Positions 38,649 through 52,000 of a DNA stretch of 64,000 nucleotides are shown piece after piece. Both the position numbers and the translations under genes were made by a program. Numbering within the stretch: the stretch's first letter is position 1; each line of letters opens with the position of its first letter. The DNA lies in contig JAPYMA010000898.1 in assembly GCA_035041965.1 (NCBI GenBank), positions 186,001 to 250,000 of the forward strand. The letters run 5' to 3'. This DNA is from Anisakis pegreffii (lineage: Eukaryota; Nematoda; Chromadorea; Rhabditida; Anisakidae). The notes under the pieces were generated by a model. The model had not been told where the DNA came from. It did not search any database and was given only the letters and a program-made list of their open reading frames with translations.

Positions 38649-41600
38649 ATGCGACTGGAAGAAATTCCATTTTTGGAGAAGCATCAACGACACGACGCGT
38701 TGGTGGTAGGTCACAATGGAACGACACAATCTGAGGTCGTGTTACTTGAGGTAAGTACTTTTAGTGGATTCCAGCTGGATTCGAGTTTTACTGGTGAATG
38801 AGCTGAGTTAAGATATTGAAGACAATATGCTTATGGCTATTGCATTGAATGTTTAGAGAGATTATGAGGCTTAAGATGTGGATTGTGGAGAATTTTCACG
38901 TATTGTCATAATATTTCAGACAATCGCACCTCTCTCTGTAATCGTTAGGAATATTGCCGTGCCGTGGCTGTTTATGGGCAAGCGATTCTCAACTAGTAAC
39001 AAGTATTGGTCGGTTTCTTTCACAAATATTTCTGGAAATTTTTTCATGAAAAAAATTTTTTTCGATGTGAAAAATGTGGAATTTGCCATTGGAAAATACT
39101 CGCAGTTTTGAAGAAATTGTAAAATTTCATCAGAATTATTCAAGTTTAGGTTGAAGTTTCTGTTGGATTTCACATTTGTGGTCGTTCCAAGTGTTCTGTC
39201 AGTGACCATCCTATCGGAAAGGATCGCACTGATATTCTTAGCCGAAGCCATAACGCTAATTTCGCTGTTGATATTCTATTTGTATGAGTATTGTTGTTTC
39301 ACCTCGAATAAACCACAGCTGAAGATTATCCTCAATCAAGTTATTGACTATCAACAAACACCGACTATTTTTATCAGTTATTTGAGGTTGGTTTCGATAT
39401 TATCATCAATTGTTATTTTACATTTTACACTAAGTTTTGGACTATCCAAAACGTGTGACTGAATATGGTGTAAACTGGAATTTCTTTATTACATTAGCGA
39501 TAAAATAACCTGGAAACCTGAATCCAGGTATTCCAGGTTATTTTACATTGGACACGATGAAAAGATAATATAATAGGATTGAAATGTAGTAATCGCAATG
39601 AGTACAGCGTTGAAAGATTCTTCATGCATTAGCGTATTGAGCGATGAATTTTGAATGATGGCGGTGGCACGATTAAGCAGAAATTTTGAAATTTCGGAGC
39701 ATTATTTGATGATCCCTTTGCAGCGAATTGGACGATATTCGGTTTGAGTGTTAATGTTGAAGAAATATTTAGATGAATGGGTGTTTAGCGATAATATTGG
39801 GTGAGATTCACAGAGATTGATGAATGCATAATTTCAAAATGATTATCGTTGATTGAGATCGATGGTTCTGATCTGGACGGGAATCGCGATAATGGCCGTC
39901 GACTTTGAAGTGTTTCCACGGCGATTCGCAAAAACCGAGAGATTCGGTCGAAGTTTAATGGACGTTGGTACGGCATCGTTTGTGTTCTGTTCGGCGTTGA
40001 TTGATGCGTTTCGCAATTATTCGAATAGACCGATTGTGCAGAAGGAACCGAAAGGGTTTGTGGTGTCGTTGTTGGATCGTTAGATTTACGGTGGAAATCG
40101 CCCGAATTTCCGATTCTCCACTTTTGTTTCGAATATCTGGAAGTGGAAATCGTGCGTTTGCAAATTTGCAGTTTCCAAAATTGAGGAAAATTAAATTTCA
40201 GACGCTTCGCATGTTTGTACTCGTCCTCAACAGCGATTTTGCTATATTTGGGCGTTGGTCGGAGTGTAATATTAAAAGTTTTGGACTATCCAGAGCACGT
40301 GACTGAATATGGTGTACATTGGAATTTCTTCATTACATTGGCTTGTATTAGAGTGAGTTTTGGACTTTGTTTGGTGTGAAATTGTTCGCTTTTTGCTAAA
40401 TTGAATGAAGACTCAAATAATTTTTCGCTGTTTGAAATATAAATATTCCGTCACTGAACAGTTTTTACGCCAAATGGTGGACTTACATTTATTGGTGTTT
40501 GCAAGCGATTAGTTTAAAATGATTTCAGGTGGTTACAAAATTGTTAGGACGACGTTTTCATTTGTTATTCGGTATTCTATTAGCGACATTTTATCAACTC
40601 TTATTGCAGGAGCATAATCTTCAGGTTTGTATTGTTTTTCTGGTTACTCTATTACGATTAGAGGGGTAATATTCTGCGATAGGAATTTGACTAGATGGAT
40701 GAGGGAGGTGAAGAAGGTTGAGGATTTTGTAAAGTGTGCAAACGGGAAGAATAAAAATTAAATAGGCAAAGGGAATAGCGCTGATGGACAGTAACGACTG
40801 GGCGAAGAGGTGCATAGAGTGGTGGCCTAGGATCGATTAGAAAAAGAGGTCGGGTTGACCGAAAATGAGATGGTGAGACCTCATTTAGAAATGCAAAATC
40901 GCACGTTAAACATGACAGAGAGAAGCGATTAATAGAGTTTTAGTGATAATTGAAGTGATCTTGAAGAGGTTTATGTATGGAATATGCATTGATTAGTTGA
41001 CTAAATGAATAAATAAATGAAATTAGTGATAGTTTGGATTGCATTAAGAAAGATTTGTTTAGGACATCAGTGAGAAAATGACGAATGTGAGAGATATATG
41101 GAATAAGTCATAATGATTGTTATAATGATTGTTTTCCAAATTCAGGCTTGGTTATTATCGGATTCAGTGCCGCGAAATGATTTTGTATCAGCGAATCGTG
41201 AGGGTATCTACTCACTACTAGGCTATTTGGCATTGTATTATTTGTCGTCAGTGTTGGGATCGTTTATTTCATCGACGGGGTCGGTTGATTTTTGAGTTAT
41301 TGTTTTGAGTTTTTGTTTTTTGTTATTCGTTTGTTTCAGTTTGTTATTCAAAGGCTAGTGATGTTTGCCGAAAACTGGTTTCATTTGCAGAATTCGTTTA
41401 AAATCGTGGATCTATCGTGATTTACAACTGCTCTTATGGACGTTGGTGTTGTTCGCATTGCAGAAATTATGCGAATCCTTGTTTGGACCACCGTCGCGAC
41501 GTATTGTAAATGCGCCATATATTATTGAAATGGTAATTTGAGTTGTTTTGATTCGATCCGAATTTTTTGCAGCAAAACATCAAATTCTCTTCATGAATTA

Positions 41601-42471
41601 TTGTTCGATGAAAAATTTTAATGAACAGTTTCAATGAACAACAATTCATTTTCAATGAACAATTTCAACAGTTCGCAAAATTTTATTAATTCTATGCAAA
41701 TTCCTAATTGTAAGAGTTATTCCGTTGTTGAGCAAAGCCAGAAAAGTGTTTCGTATAGAATTGAAAGTTTTTTCCTATCATTCAGCTCGTCTTTCACACA
41801 TTTATGACGGCTGGTTTCTTGTTCGTTCAGCTCGTTTCGTTCTTCGGATGGGCTGCTCAAATGCCGCAATTTAAAAGAGGTATTTCCGTCTTTCTATTCC
41901 ATCTTTCAATCTGCTCCTTGAGTCCTCTTTTTTTAGACTTTCGTATGAATGCACCTCATATAGCAACTAGCAAATTCTAAGCAAAAAAATCGTCATTGTG
42001 AATGTATAATCTTCGGTTTCGTGAGCTTATTGGATTTTTTGTGAGTGTAGATGGAACGTTGAATAGAATGATAGAAATGCTGGTAATATTACCTATAATA
42101 ACAGTAATAATAATAATGATAGTGATTCGCGGAATGATAAATGATATAAAATATTGTTCATAGAATATTTTTTTACATTCATCATTCCGTTTAAATCACT
42201 CATGTGATATCCATCGCATTGTTTCCTCGTAATATCCGTTTATTATTCAGATGAAAATGCATTCGAGCTGCTTCAACCGTGCTTATTGCGTGCAATTAAT
42301 AAGAATGCAATGTATTTTTTCATCATAGCGAATGTCTTAACTGGTGTTGTGAATATGCTCGACATACCGTCAAAATACAGTGGGCAATATCAATCAACTG
42401 CGTGTATTACATTGTATATTTTAATTGTTTGTGCATCCATTTTTGCTTTATCGAAGAGACGGAGGAGTTAA
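38649..42471 (+). CDS. PIGW: PIG-W/GWT1, GPI-anchor inositol acyltransferase
   Basis: Exons: 38649-38750, 38920-39008, 39150-39386, 39858 to about 40070 (or 40055), 40202-40352, 40529-40624, 41146-41279, 41391-41532, 41786-41879, 42251-42471. About 492 residues (human PIGW has 504). Family signatures in order: HNGTTQSEV near the N-terminus; a membrane block [36 protein letters not shown] with [37 protein letters not shown]; and the last membrane block [15 protein letters not shown]. It is a multi-pass ER membrane enzyme that acylates the inositol of GlcN-PI in GPI-anchor synthesis. The donor of exon 4 is ambiguous, since two phase-2 GT sites fit. An unused partial copy of exon 5 lies in intron 3. 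Confidence 0.93.
39434..39500 (+). pseudogene. Partial duplicate of PIG-W exon 5 within intron 3
   Basis: The sequence reads [20 protein letters not shown] and matches [20 protein letters not shown] of true exon 5 (about 40283-40343). It lacks the preceding part of exon 5, has no good acceptor or donor, and runs into TAA after a few codons. The conserved His of EYGVHWNF is Asn. Position also argues against use, since it precedes exon 4 and is out of order for the protein. Confidence 0.85.
39501..39545. repeat. 45-bp hairpin abutting the duplicated PIG-W exon fragment
   Basis: TAAAATAACCTGGAA (39501-39515) pairs perfectly with TTCCAGGTTATTTTA (39531-39545). The intervening 15 nt contain a further ACCTG/CAGGT pair offset by one base. 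It begins at the 3' boundary of the exon 5 fragment. Confidence 0.85.
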
Positions 42472-43888
42472 ATGTATTCCCTTGGTGGGAACGGCGGGGG
42501 GGGGATATTGGCCTTTTTCGGGCGTTGCAGGGTCTGGAAGGATATTGGGATTTGGGGACGTGTGGGAAATTGAAAGAGTATTTTATTTCCTTGTGGGTTC
42601 CCTTAGAGAGAGGATATTTGGAGAGATATCCGAAGGGAACTGCAGTATGCAAAGTATCTGCAAATGCGTTTTATATTGTGTGTATAGTAAGTGTATCTGT
42701 TTATAAAGATATATAGTGATGGAGTTGGCATTGATTTTGTGATGATTGTTTATGTTTATATTTATTGTTTGTTTACCTTTTGATTCTGGTTGTTTACTTA
42801 TTTGTTTATTTATTTATTTATTTATTTATTCGTTTATTTACTCGTTCATTTTTTATTTTTGTTTATTTGATTATCGCAACTGGAATTGGCATATCTCTTC
42901 ATCTAGATTCAAATGAATCACGACATAATTTATTGAGGCTATTGTTACTGTTTTCATTTATGGAAAACTCATGATTATTGTTATATTTCATGTTACCGTT
43001 ATTATTGTTAGTGTTATCAACATCTTCATCGTTACTTTATTATATTACTATTTATTTATAGATGTGCTTATCGTCCCCACGATTAGCATCGTTATGCAAC
43101 AATGTGTTGATTTATTGGTTTGTTATTTACTCGATTATCTGCCAATTAGGGGCTTATTGCATATCAGATTGGGTGGAATGTCTGTGATCAGTTTCGTGTT
43201 GCTTTGGAATTTTTGAAAATTTATTGGAATGTGAAATTGTTTTGTTGACAATGGGAATAGTTAAAGCACTACCTTCAATGCAGTTGATGAAAATGATGAA
43301 TTGGTGATGGAACAAGGGAAGATAGAGTTGATATAATGTGATCGGTGTTGTTATGAATGATTTTGATTTTGCTTTTATCAATTGTTATTTGTTGTTCGTG
43401 TTCTTCTCATCATCTTTTACTATTGTTCGTCTAATCATTTTTGTTTTACTATTGAACTGTCGAAAGTTTAATTTTTATGGATGACGGTGAGCGGTTGTTT
43501 TGTCGATCGTTCTGTGCGATCGGCAAAATGTTCGTCATTGTTGCGATGGCTTAACGGATTGTTGTTGGTATTCGGCTGGATTTAACTATGCAAATTATCT
43601 ATGGCGCTCGTTATTGGTTGGTTGTGGCGTGCTTGATATGCCGATTGCTATGCATCTACTCGGTTACATTAATCGTTTATTACTGATAACGAAAGATTAC
43701 TGATTCACTACTGATGGCTGTTCCAAACAACTACTCTGAACGATCGTTGGACAAGTGTTCAATCGATCAATCGGAATGTATTTTCGGGCTCTTTCTGAGT
43801 CCCTCTCCCTAGAAATAAATGGGCATATGGGAGAGTAGCCCAAAACCTCTGTACTTGCCAAATCAATAATTCAAGTTCGGATTTCATG

Positions 43889-44019
43889 AAGACAGATGAT
43901 TCCAAACGCTATTATTGTTAGCTGCGCGGAAAGAAGAATGCCAAGGAAGGAAGAATGTGATATTAGTGATATTGGTAATAACAGAGAGGCATAAACTCGT
44001 AATGAGTTGGATTTGCTGA

Positions 44020-44051
<32 letters not shown>

Positions 44052-44053
44052 AT
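43889..44053 (+). mobile_element. SINE-like dispersed repeat, copy 2, with an AAATA tail
   Basis: Shares GATGATTC, TTAGCTGCGCGGAAA, GAAGGAAGA, GTGATATT, AGAGGCAT and AATGAGTTG in order with 53528-53680, and its 3' half with the reverse complement of 23150-23268. It ends in about eight AAAT repeats (about 44022-44053), as tailed retroposons do. The 5' end is uncertain. The upstream segment from 43788 contains a CTCTCCC/GGGAGAG hairpin and may belong to it. Confidence 0.65.
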
Positions 44054-44424
44054 ATTGAACTGTCATCGGCATATTCTTTACTTATAACCAAATTTTACTC
44101 GAATCTTTCATTTAAGAAGCTATTCCGTTAGGAGGATATTCCGTCTGGTTTTGGAGTGATTGTGAGACTTTTTCCTTGATTACTTAGGAGTTTTATTAAC
44201 TGTTTTATCCTGTGATGTGTTTGACGTTGTGGTTTTATTTATATGTATTGTTTACGTTGGATTTTGTTATATTTCATTTCACTGCATTCTATTCCATTGC
44301 ATCCAAATTTTATTGAGTATCATATGTAATAATTATGAACATATAATGTGTTGTTAGGACTGAAATGCGATTATCTTAAGAATTGCTTCGAACAGAGTAT
44401 ACTTATATATACATCTATGAATGT

Positions 44425-44598
44425 TAATGCTATTGGTACACCACTCGGTTTCAAGCAAAACTTTCCTCCGCGAACGGGAAAGTTTTGCTTGAAAGGGAAG
44501 GAAGCAAAACTTTCCTCCGCGAACGGGAAAGTTTTGCTTCCTTCCCGTTCGCGGAGGAAAGTTTTGCTTGAAACCGAGTGGTGTACCAATAGCATTAA
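44425..44598. repeat. Nested GC-rich palindrome (foldback element)
   Basis: The outer arms (about 44425-44479 and 44546-44598) are near-perfect inverted copies running from TTAATGCTATTGG inward to CCTCCGCGAACGGGAA. Inside, AGCAAAACTTTCC-TCCGCGAAC-GGGAAAGTTTTGCT, itself a hairpin, occurs twice in tandem (about 44454-44490 and 44503-44539) and once inverted. Composition is clearly GC-richer than the flanks. No coding content is supported. Confidence 0.85.
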
Positions 44599-47500
44599 TG
44601 TTGTGAGCCTGAGCCAGGCTATGATCCGGCTTGTATCTATTATCCATTTATGAATGATTACATTGTGAACGATTGCTATGAATATCAGTTATTCCGAATG
44701 ATTTCATTGTGTTTTTATGAAGATGACATTTATTTCAGCTCGTAATTGTGATTCAGATTGTGTAAGAGAGGATTTTATTCGTTTGTTTTGAATATGAATA
44801 AATTAACTCTTATTTTATGAAGTGTCCTCTTTTCGTTGAATGTTTTCAGGTTTTATTTGGTTTCGTTTTTGGCTTTGGTATGTTTTAAAAGGATTAGTCG
44901 ATTCGATCAAAATAATGTTGGGATCACGATGGATATGCCGATCTCGAATGAAGTTTAAATTCGATGGATAATGTGAGATATAAACGAAAGCTGGGATATA
45001 CGAAAGAATAGTAATTAACTTGAGATAGCGGGAATCGTTTGAAATCGCTCAGTTTGTTGCAATAGATCTTATTGTTTGCAGTGAATCGCCTTGTTGACGA
45101 GATCGCTGGTGACAACTTTCTGCTATAGGGGAAACGAATGCCTATCATTAATTACTGCTTCGGTATATGATTATTCTATTCAGAAATGTTAACAGTACAG
45201 TATCAGTGATTATGGTTAGTCATTAGATAACATTATTAGATAGCATTACTACATAAATCTAGTAAAGTAATCATTACACATGATTATTTTCAATATACAA
45301 CCATCTTAAGTGTCAGTAATTAACTACCACACGAAAGTACCTCATAAAGTCGCAATCTTATCGTATGTAACTCATACTATATACACGAATAATACTATAG
45401 TAATGCCTTCTTAACATATAAATTAAAGATAATCTTAGAATATTTAACGGAAATATCTAAATTGATCAGTCAATCATTCGTATGGCGTTAATATGGGCCT
45501 ATTTGTTAAGTGTTCGCAGATCACGAAGTCAGTCCTATAAGATAGATATGATTTTGCTCGTTTTATGACGACTTCCATATTTGTCATTCGAAATAAATCT
45601 TGAAAATGATCTGCTAAATATGTTTTGCTTCTCAGAATGGAATTTTTCCGAATAAATATTTACAGGTTTCTCGTTGCACAGAGACAGATGGCTTGTCGTC
45701 TGAATTAATACTAAAGAAATGATGCTGAAGAAGTCATAATTAAGAAAACCTATTTGTGAACAGGTGTTCCGATGTACTTTGGCTTCGGCGTGTTGTTTGC
45801 ATCGTATGAATTGATTACACGATGAAATCGCTCACTTATGAGTTTGATATCTTGTAGGACATAGAAACGATAGGGTTTTGACTTACATTCATTCACCAAT
45901 CTTCAGCTGATTATATGGATTCATTGTTATTTCCCTCGTTGAGGCAGTTGTGAAGCAGGTAATGACGGGATTAGACTCATATTGTTTGGCGAGTTACTGG
46001 CGATGAGGAAAGTTTTTCTGATTAGTCATTCTCGAGTGATCGTGATATGAAATTATGATTTCGATAATCTAATTATGCGGAATTGCAGTCATGAAATGTC
46101 AGTTATGAGTTGAATCTCATAATCTGCTAATACAAATTCATTAACGAATTAACAGTCCAGATTAAATTAGATACGAAATGATTTAAAGTAAGATTGACTT
46201 TTATTATACGATATATGTGATGAATTGAATCACTGACGAGACATTAATTCAGTTTAATTTCTATGTTACTGGTGTTGATTAGTGTATATCTTTATTATCG
46301 CATTAATGTTATACATCAATAGGTTGGATATCCATACTTATCCTGTTTATCGGATATTCGTTACGGATTAAGTGCTCGTTGCCTACTTAAGGAGCTGTTC
46401 TCTCATGCTTATCGCCTAAATCTCTCGAGTAACCGAAACGTTCGAATATATAAAAGTAATTCTTACTATCGTGTGATAACGCTCTCTCAAATAATAACTA
46501 CGCTTCGTGTGATTTGCTAAACAAGTGAGCAATTTTCTTCACCTAGCAAGATTTTTCTGAAAGATATTCAAAAAAACAGACGAACGGACGGACATATAGT
46601 AACGGAGGATTGTAACAAATCTCGATTATTATCTCTAAATTGAAATATCTGGCTCAACATGAATTATTCCATTAATTGTTCGTGCTTTTATTTTGAGTGA
46701 ATTTTAGTTTGCGTGTTTTGAAAATATGAGTTTTAGTCAAGTTGTACTTTTAGTTTACGTAATCAAAGTAAATGCCACTCTGAGAGTTCATATGAAATAT
46801 GATTCATAATTTATGCAAAATTTCATTGCCATTTGTAAGGTCATTGTCAGAAATTCAAATCATAACTTTCAACAACATTCCTATTCCATTCCAAGTAATT
46901 GAACATTAGACGAATAGAAGTAGACGACGAAGACTGGAATAAAAACCTGACTGACATGCAATACTTCGTTATTTACATTAACAAATAGCTAGCTATTCAC
47001 TGTTTTCTATGCGATTTCCTCAAGCTAATTTAGTTGAACTATATTGATAAAATGAGACTGAAAATGTCATTTTATTGTTGTGTAATGTCAAAATGCTATT
47101 GCAGCTGATCTTCGAAAGGCCTCCAGCCTTTTTGAATGTCATTGGTTTGTTTGTCAGAGGTTGCTGCCGGTCAATTAGTTCGAATCTAGTAATTTCATTT
47201 CCTCTAAGCCTGTGATTCATTTACCCTAAACCTGTGATTTGCTGGAGGATTTTTCAGTGGCGAAAAGCTTTCGCAAATTCACCATAACACACTCTAGAAC
47301 TCGTGATTTCTGCAGAATTTTAGAAAAAACTCTTCTAAAATTCCTGGAATCGCTCGAAAAGTTGGCATTTAAAGTTGAATGAATACGGGGAAAATGTTCG
47401 AAAGATGCTAGGAATTTTTTTTTCTAGCTGGGCTGATAGAGTTCGAACAACTGATAGAGACAGACGTTTGCGTTGTGCAAATGAATGACGAGAGGAGAAT

Positions 47501-49046
47501 GTGTTTTGATCTCGTTTCATTTTTTTTGATATCTCATTACTGCATACATATAATCGTTTATATACGGCAAAAAACGCCCTGTCAAGTGGCGCTTGTAAGA
47601 GAATCAAGCAGAACAGTGGAACATGGATAAAATGCAACTGAAATGAATCGTTGACGTTCCAATTGTCACTAAATCACAATTTGTTTAATCTTATCCATGA
47701 CAACGTACATATAAACACGTTTACATATATGGCTATATATCCCTATGGGCTAATCGTCAGCCTGGCAGGCAGACATTCGAAGTTATTCAAGCTTGAACGT
47801 TCAATCATTCCTCTTACCTACTCCAAAGTGTCAGCAGTCATTGTCATAGCTTATTACTTTGTTAATTGAGTAGATTGATTATGTTAGAATGACAACTTTT
47901 ATTGGGTCACGTTAGCTGACATGTCGACAAGTTCAGTGCACTGTGTGAATGAGTTTTAAGTTCAATTTAAATTCAGTTTGCTCTGTTGTTGGGTGCTTCA
48001 TTGTATTAATACTTTAGTTTTCACATTTATTTGAATGCTTCATTGAATTGTCTATTGAATCCATTGCAAGCATCAGTCACGATAGCTCTTTTGATCAAGT
48101 ACAACGATGACGATTTCGAGAAATCATTGTTGTGAGAGCATATGCACGTTCTCCTGGTGTTCTTTCCATTTGAATCTTGCAATTTTTCAACTGTCCATGT
48201 TTTGAAATGAACTTATTGCTGATCGTGAGCATGATTGCCAAGCCACATTTCATTAATGACCTTCTTGCGAGACAATATTTATCTATAATAGCTCTGTAAA
48301 CAATTGTTCACTTCAATATCCTCCTAAATATTGCTGGAATGCTTAGGAATTTCCGTGAGATCTGTTTAGAATATCTGCATGATTGTATCCATGATATTCC
48401 ATTGCACTTTATGGTATCCGTTATATTTCTTTTCATCTCGCAGCCTCTGCACACAAATCCAATCGCCTACCACTTGGTGCAGACTTACAATTGTATGCTT
48501 GATGTGATCTTAAACGATATCATTTGATTCGATAGAATAATGCATGAGTGCAATTTGAATCGGGAATGCTGTTTGCTTGTCATTCCAAACAGAGAATTTC
48601 GTCGCTTTTTTGCGGAAATAACAGCAATGTTGATACGGATATAAGTGAAAATAGTAGCAATATTAATGATGCTAAGAGTATATGTAATAATAATGATAAT
48701 ATTGCAAAACAGTTGAATTGTTAACGATATTCTCATATTGTTTTGATGTGTTTTTCTCGTCATATCCCATTCATACGGCTGTCTCAATCTAATTTCCAAA
48801 CGGATTCGAATCCGACAACTTCAAAAGTCTGAATTTAATAAAACTTGCAGCAAAACTGTGCTATATGCTGATCGTGAGAAATCTGCCTTAAGAATATGCG
48901 TTTTGAACTGATACAGTCAATCAATGTTTAAGGTGTTCGCTCGCAAGCGTAATGATCAAATGATCTCTGCTTGATATCAACTGAGTCCAGTTATCTGCAA
49001 AAAGCATTCATTCAATAAATCATCTGTAAGTGCGAACTTGTATAAT

Positions 49047-52000
49047 ATGCAAACGTCAGATGTCCATGGTGCTGCTGATAGTGTACAGAACATAAGTTTG
49101 GGTCGTTTCAAGAACCCGAATGCCTCACAGGATGACGCTGTTTGGATTATCACGAGCAGTTTCACCATATTCACGATGACCTCAGGTTGGTTGTTTGGGC
49201 GGCTGCTCGACTCGAAGCTCAAAGTGCTGAATGCATCTTGCTTAATCCACTGACTAGAGCTCTTACAATTGATCTACTAGTGACCTTTTGAAATGCCAGC
49301 TTTTCCGCATGTTCACCTCGGATCTCTTGGTCAATCTGTCGTTTCGAGTGAATGATCCAAGACTAAGCATTCAAGATATTTGCTATTCCAGCCGCTGCTA
49401 ATATTCAAGTACTCTGATATTCAAGTATGGTCGCGCATTCTATAAACATATTTCTGTTCAATGTCGATTAATTGCCTGCAAAAGTTGTTGTGTAGAGAGA
49501 GAGGTAATGTGCAGAAACAGAAAACCTAGGCTAACTTCCTTATAACACATGGATATTTCTTGTAACGACACAATTTTATGATCCATATCACTTTTATCAT
49601 TATTCCAAGAGTACATTAAGAAATCCAAAATGATACCTCCAGAAGTCAAACATTCCCATAATTGGTTGCTAATTAAATCAGAGCTCTGAAATCTCACAGA
49701 ATGGCAATTACTTGAACAGATCGAACAGTGTTTGAAAGATCAAAGTCGGATATTGAAGTAATGATGTAAGTAAATGCAAAGAAATGAAATGATGCAAGAA
49801 CGAATGTGATTTTTGAGGTGTTATTGGCATGAATTGCACATTCTCGTGTTCCATTTTAATACGTTTTGTGTTACACCTTATTTGTGCTCTTTGATAAAGG
49901 ACGAGAGCACAATAGCCAAGGAAGCAAGCAATTGAACTCTTCAGATTTTTATGACTACAATGAAAATCTTGCTGAAACTTGATGTCGCGATCTTTAGAGA
50001 GGATTAACAATGCGCGCTATTCAATGTAAAATGTGATGTGAGAATGTCTTTGAGCGCAAATTTCATAGCTTACATTTCTATCTGATTGCGGATTGTTCTG
50101 CGCCTTTTGTTTCTTTTTGGAAAAAGCGTTATGAATGGAAATGAAAAAACAAAAGTGGAAGTGAAAATTCGTAATTTCTGAAAACTTTGATTGTTCTAAA
50201 GACAATTTGGTGGGAAATTTCTGCTTCTTACATCAAAGATTCGAGAACGTCGTCAATCGTGAGAAGAATAAAATCCCAAATTCTCAATGAAATTTTGCTG
50301 AAATGAAAAGATTTATGCAAGATTCATTTTCAAAAAATATCAATGTTCACTCATCTGTCAAATGTGAAATTTCTAACAAGAGAAACGCAAAGCGAGAAGC
50401 GTTGATTTTAGGTTTTGGTCTGTTGGAAAGTGGACGAGTATCGTCGAAGGATGAAGTGAACATAATGGTTAAGAATGTGATCGATGTGTTGTTCGGAGGT
50501 TTATCGTACTGGATGTTCGGGTTCGGGCTGACTTTCGGTGATAAATGGCCGAATTATTTCGTGGGTTTCGGCAATTTCTTCTTCGATCCGGATGGACGCG
50601 ACCCGATCGAAGAGGCGTGGACCTATTCGTCGTTCTTGTTTCAAATGAGTTTTGCCACAACAACATCAACAATTGTGTCGGGTCTGTGGAAACTAACAAT
50701 GTTTAGGATGAACCGAAATGACTTTGTGTGGTTTGGGAAGGTGCTTCGAGAGTTTTTCGTGGCGAAATATGGGTATTTTTTGGATTTTTGGAACTGAGAG
50801 GATTTGCATTCGGATTCTCAGGCCACTATGGCTTACAGGAGACATTGCTTTGGGTTGATTTTCTGGTTGTTCCATACTGAAAGCTTCCTCAAAGTCAGCT
50901 TGAAACTAACAGAACAGTGAGATAACAATATGGTGAACCTCGAAACCTCAGGAAATTTTACTTATCCACGGAGATAGCAAATTTTTATTCAACTGAAAAC
51001 TTTTTAATAAGCGAAAGAAGTCTGCATTGCGATCAAACTATGTGGCTATTGTAACATTTCAGCTTCAATGGCCGAGCGAATTCGTTTAAGACCATACATA
51101 ATCATAACGTTTGTGCTGACTTTGATACATTCTGTGGCGGCGCATTGGATATGGTCACCACATGGCATTTTTCGGCAGATGGGCGTAGTGGATGCAGCTG
51201 GTTGTTGTGCGGTACATTTCTGGTTATTTCTGACGGGGATGGAGATTTGAGAATGTTATCCGGGGGATTTTATTGGGAGGAGGGGTATTTTCGGGGAAGG
51301 GAGTGGGATTTGGGTGAGTTCGATCAAAAATTTGAAGTGTTTGGGCAGACTGATTGGATATACTGATCCGAGAATCTTCCAATTTCTCTGTTTAGGGTCA
51401 TGGATCATTAATGAGATGTAGGTGAAAAATTCCGTCTCAACGTGCTCAACAAAGTTTTCTCAATTCATTGATCAATGATTAAATTGGATTGAGAAGCTGT
51501 CTGATATCATTACTTTGAAATGGAAAGCATAGACTCGGATGCTGAATGCCGAGGTTTGGAACTGCGGATTCATCGCAGCTTGAAGCAATTTCAGGTTCAT
51601 TTGGTCGGCGGGGCTGCAGGCCTAGCAGCCACTCTGTTCTTGGGGCCAAGGACGAATCGCTTCGGCGAGAAAGGCTCTCAGCAGATGAGCAACCCTACGA
51701 ACGCTGTACTGGGCACATTTATGCTGTGGTGGGGCTGGTTGGCCTTCAACACAGGCTCAACATATGGCATTAGCCTAGGCAGATGGAGACTCGCAGCAAG
51801 GTTCGGGGTTCTTACGGGGTTTTTCTTTCGCAGATTTTCAGGTTTGGGTTAGATTTGAGGGGGTTTCAGGCTGTTCCGGATTTCTCACAAATTTCGAGGC
51901 CGTTTTGGGCTGTTTTCAAGTATCATCAGGATATCGACAGGCATTTTTATTCGGAAAATTTTTCGGATACTACACTGGCACTTCTAACAGAGAAACATTC

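Larger units (their letters stand above)
42472..49046. other. Gene-free region between PIG-W and the ammonium transporter
   Basis: About 6.6 kb without a supported exon. It holds a G-rich 3' flank (42480-42620), a TTTATTTATT/TTGTTTAC low-complexity tract (about 42745-42860), a SINE-like repeat (43889-44053), the nested palindrome (44425-44598) and about 4.4 kb of otherwise featureless AT-rich DNA. Confidence 0.55.

Noticed and set aside
43500..43703. 67-codon Cys-rich frame
   Set aside because: No signal peptide or domain. The local sequence has a short GATCG hairpin and no splice context.
44354..44653. Overlapping open frames on both strands across the 44.5 kb palindrome
   Set aside because: Both strands read the same repetitive peptide because of the inverted repeat, so there is no evidence of coding.
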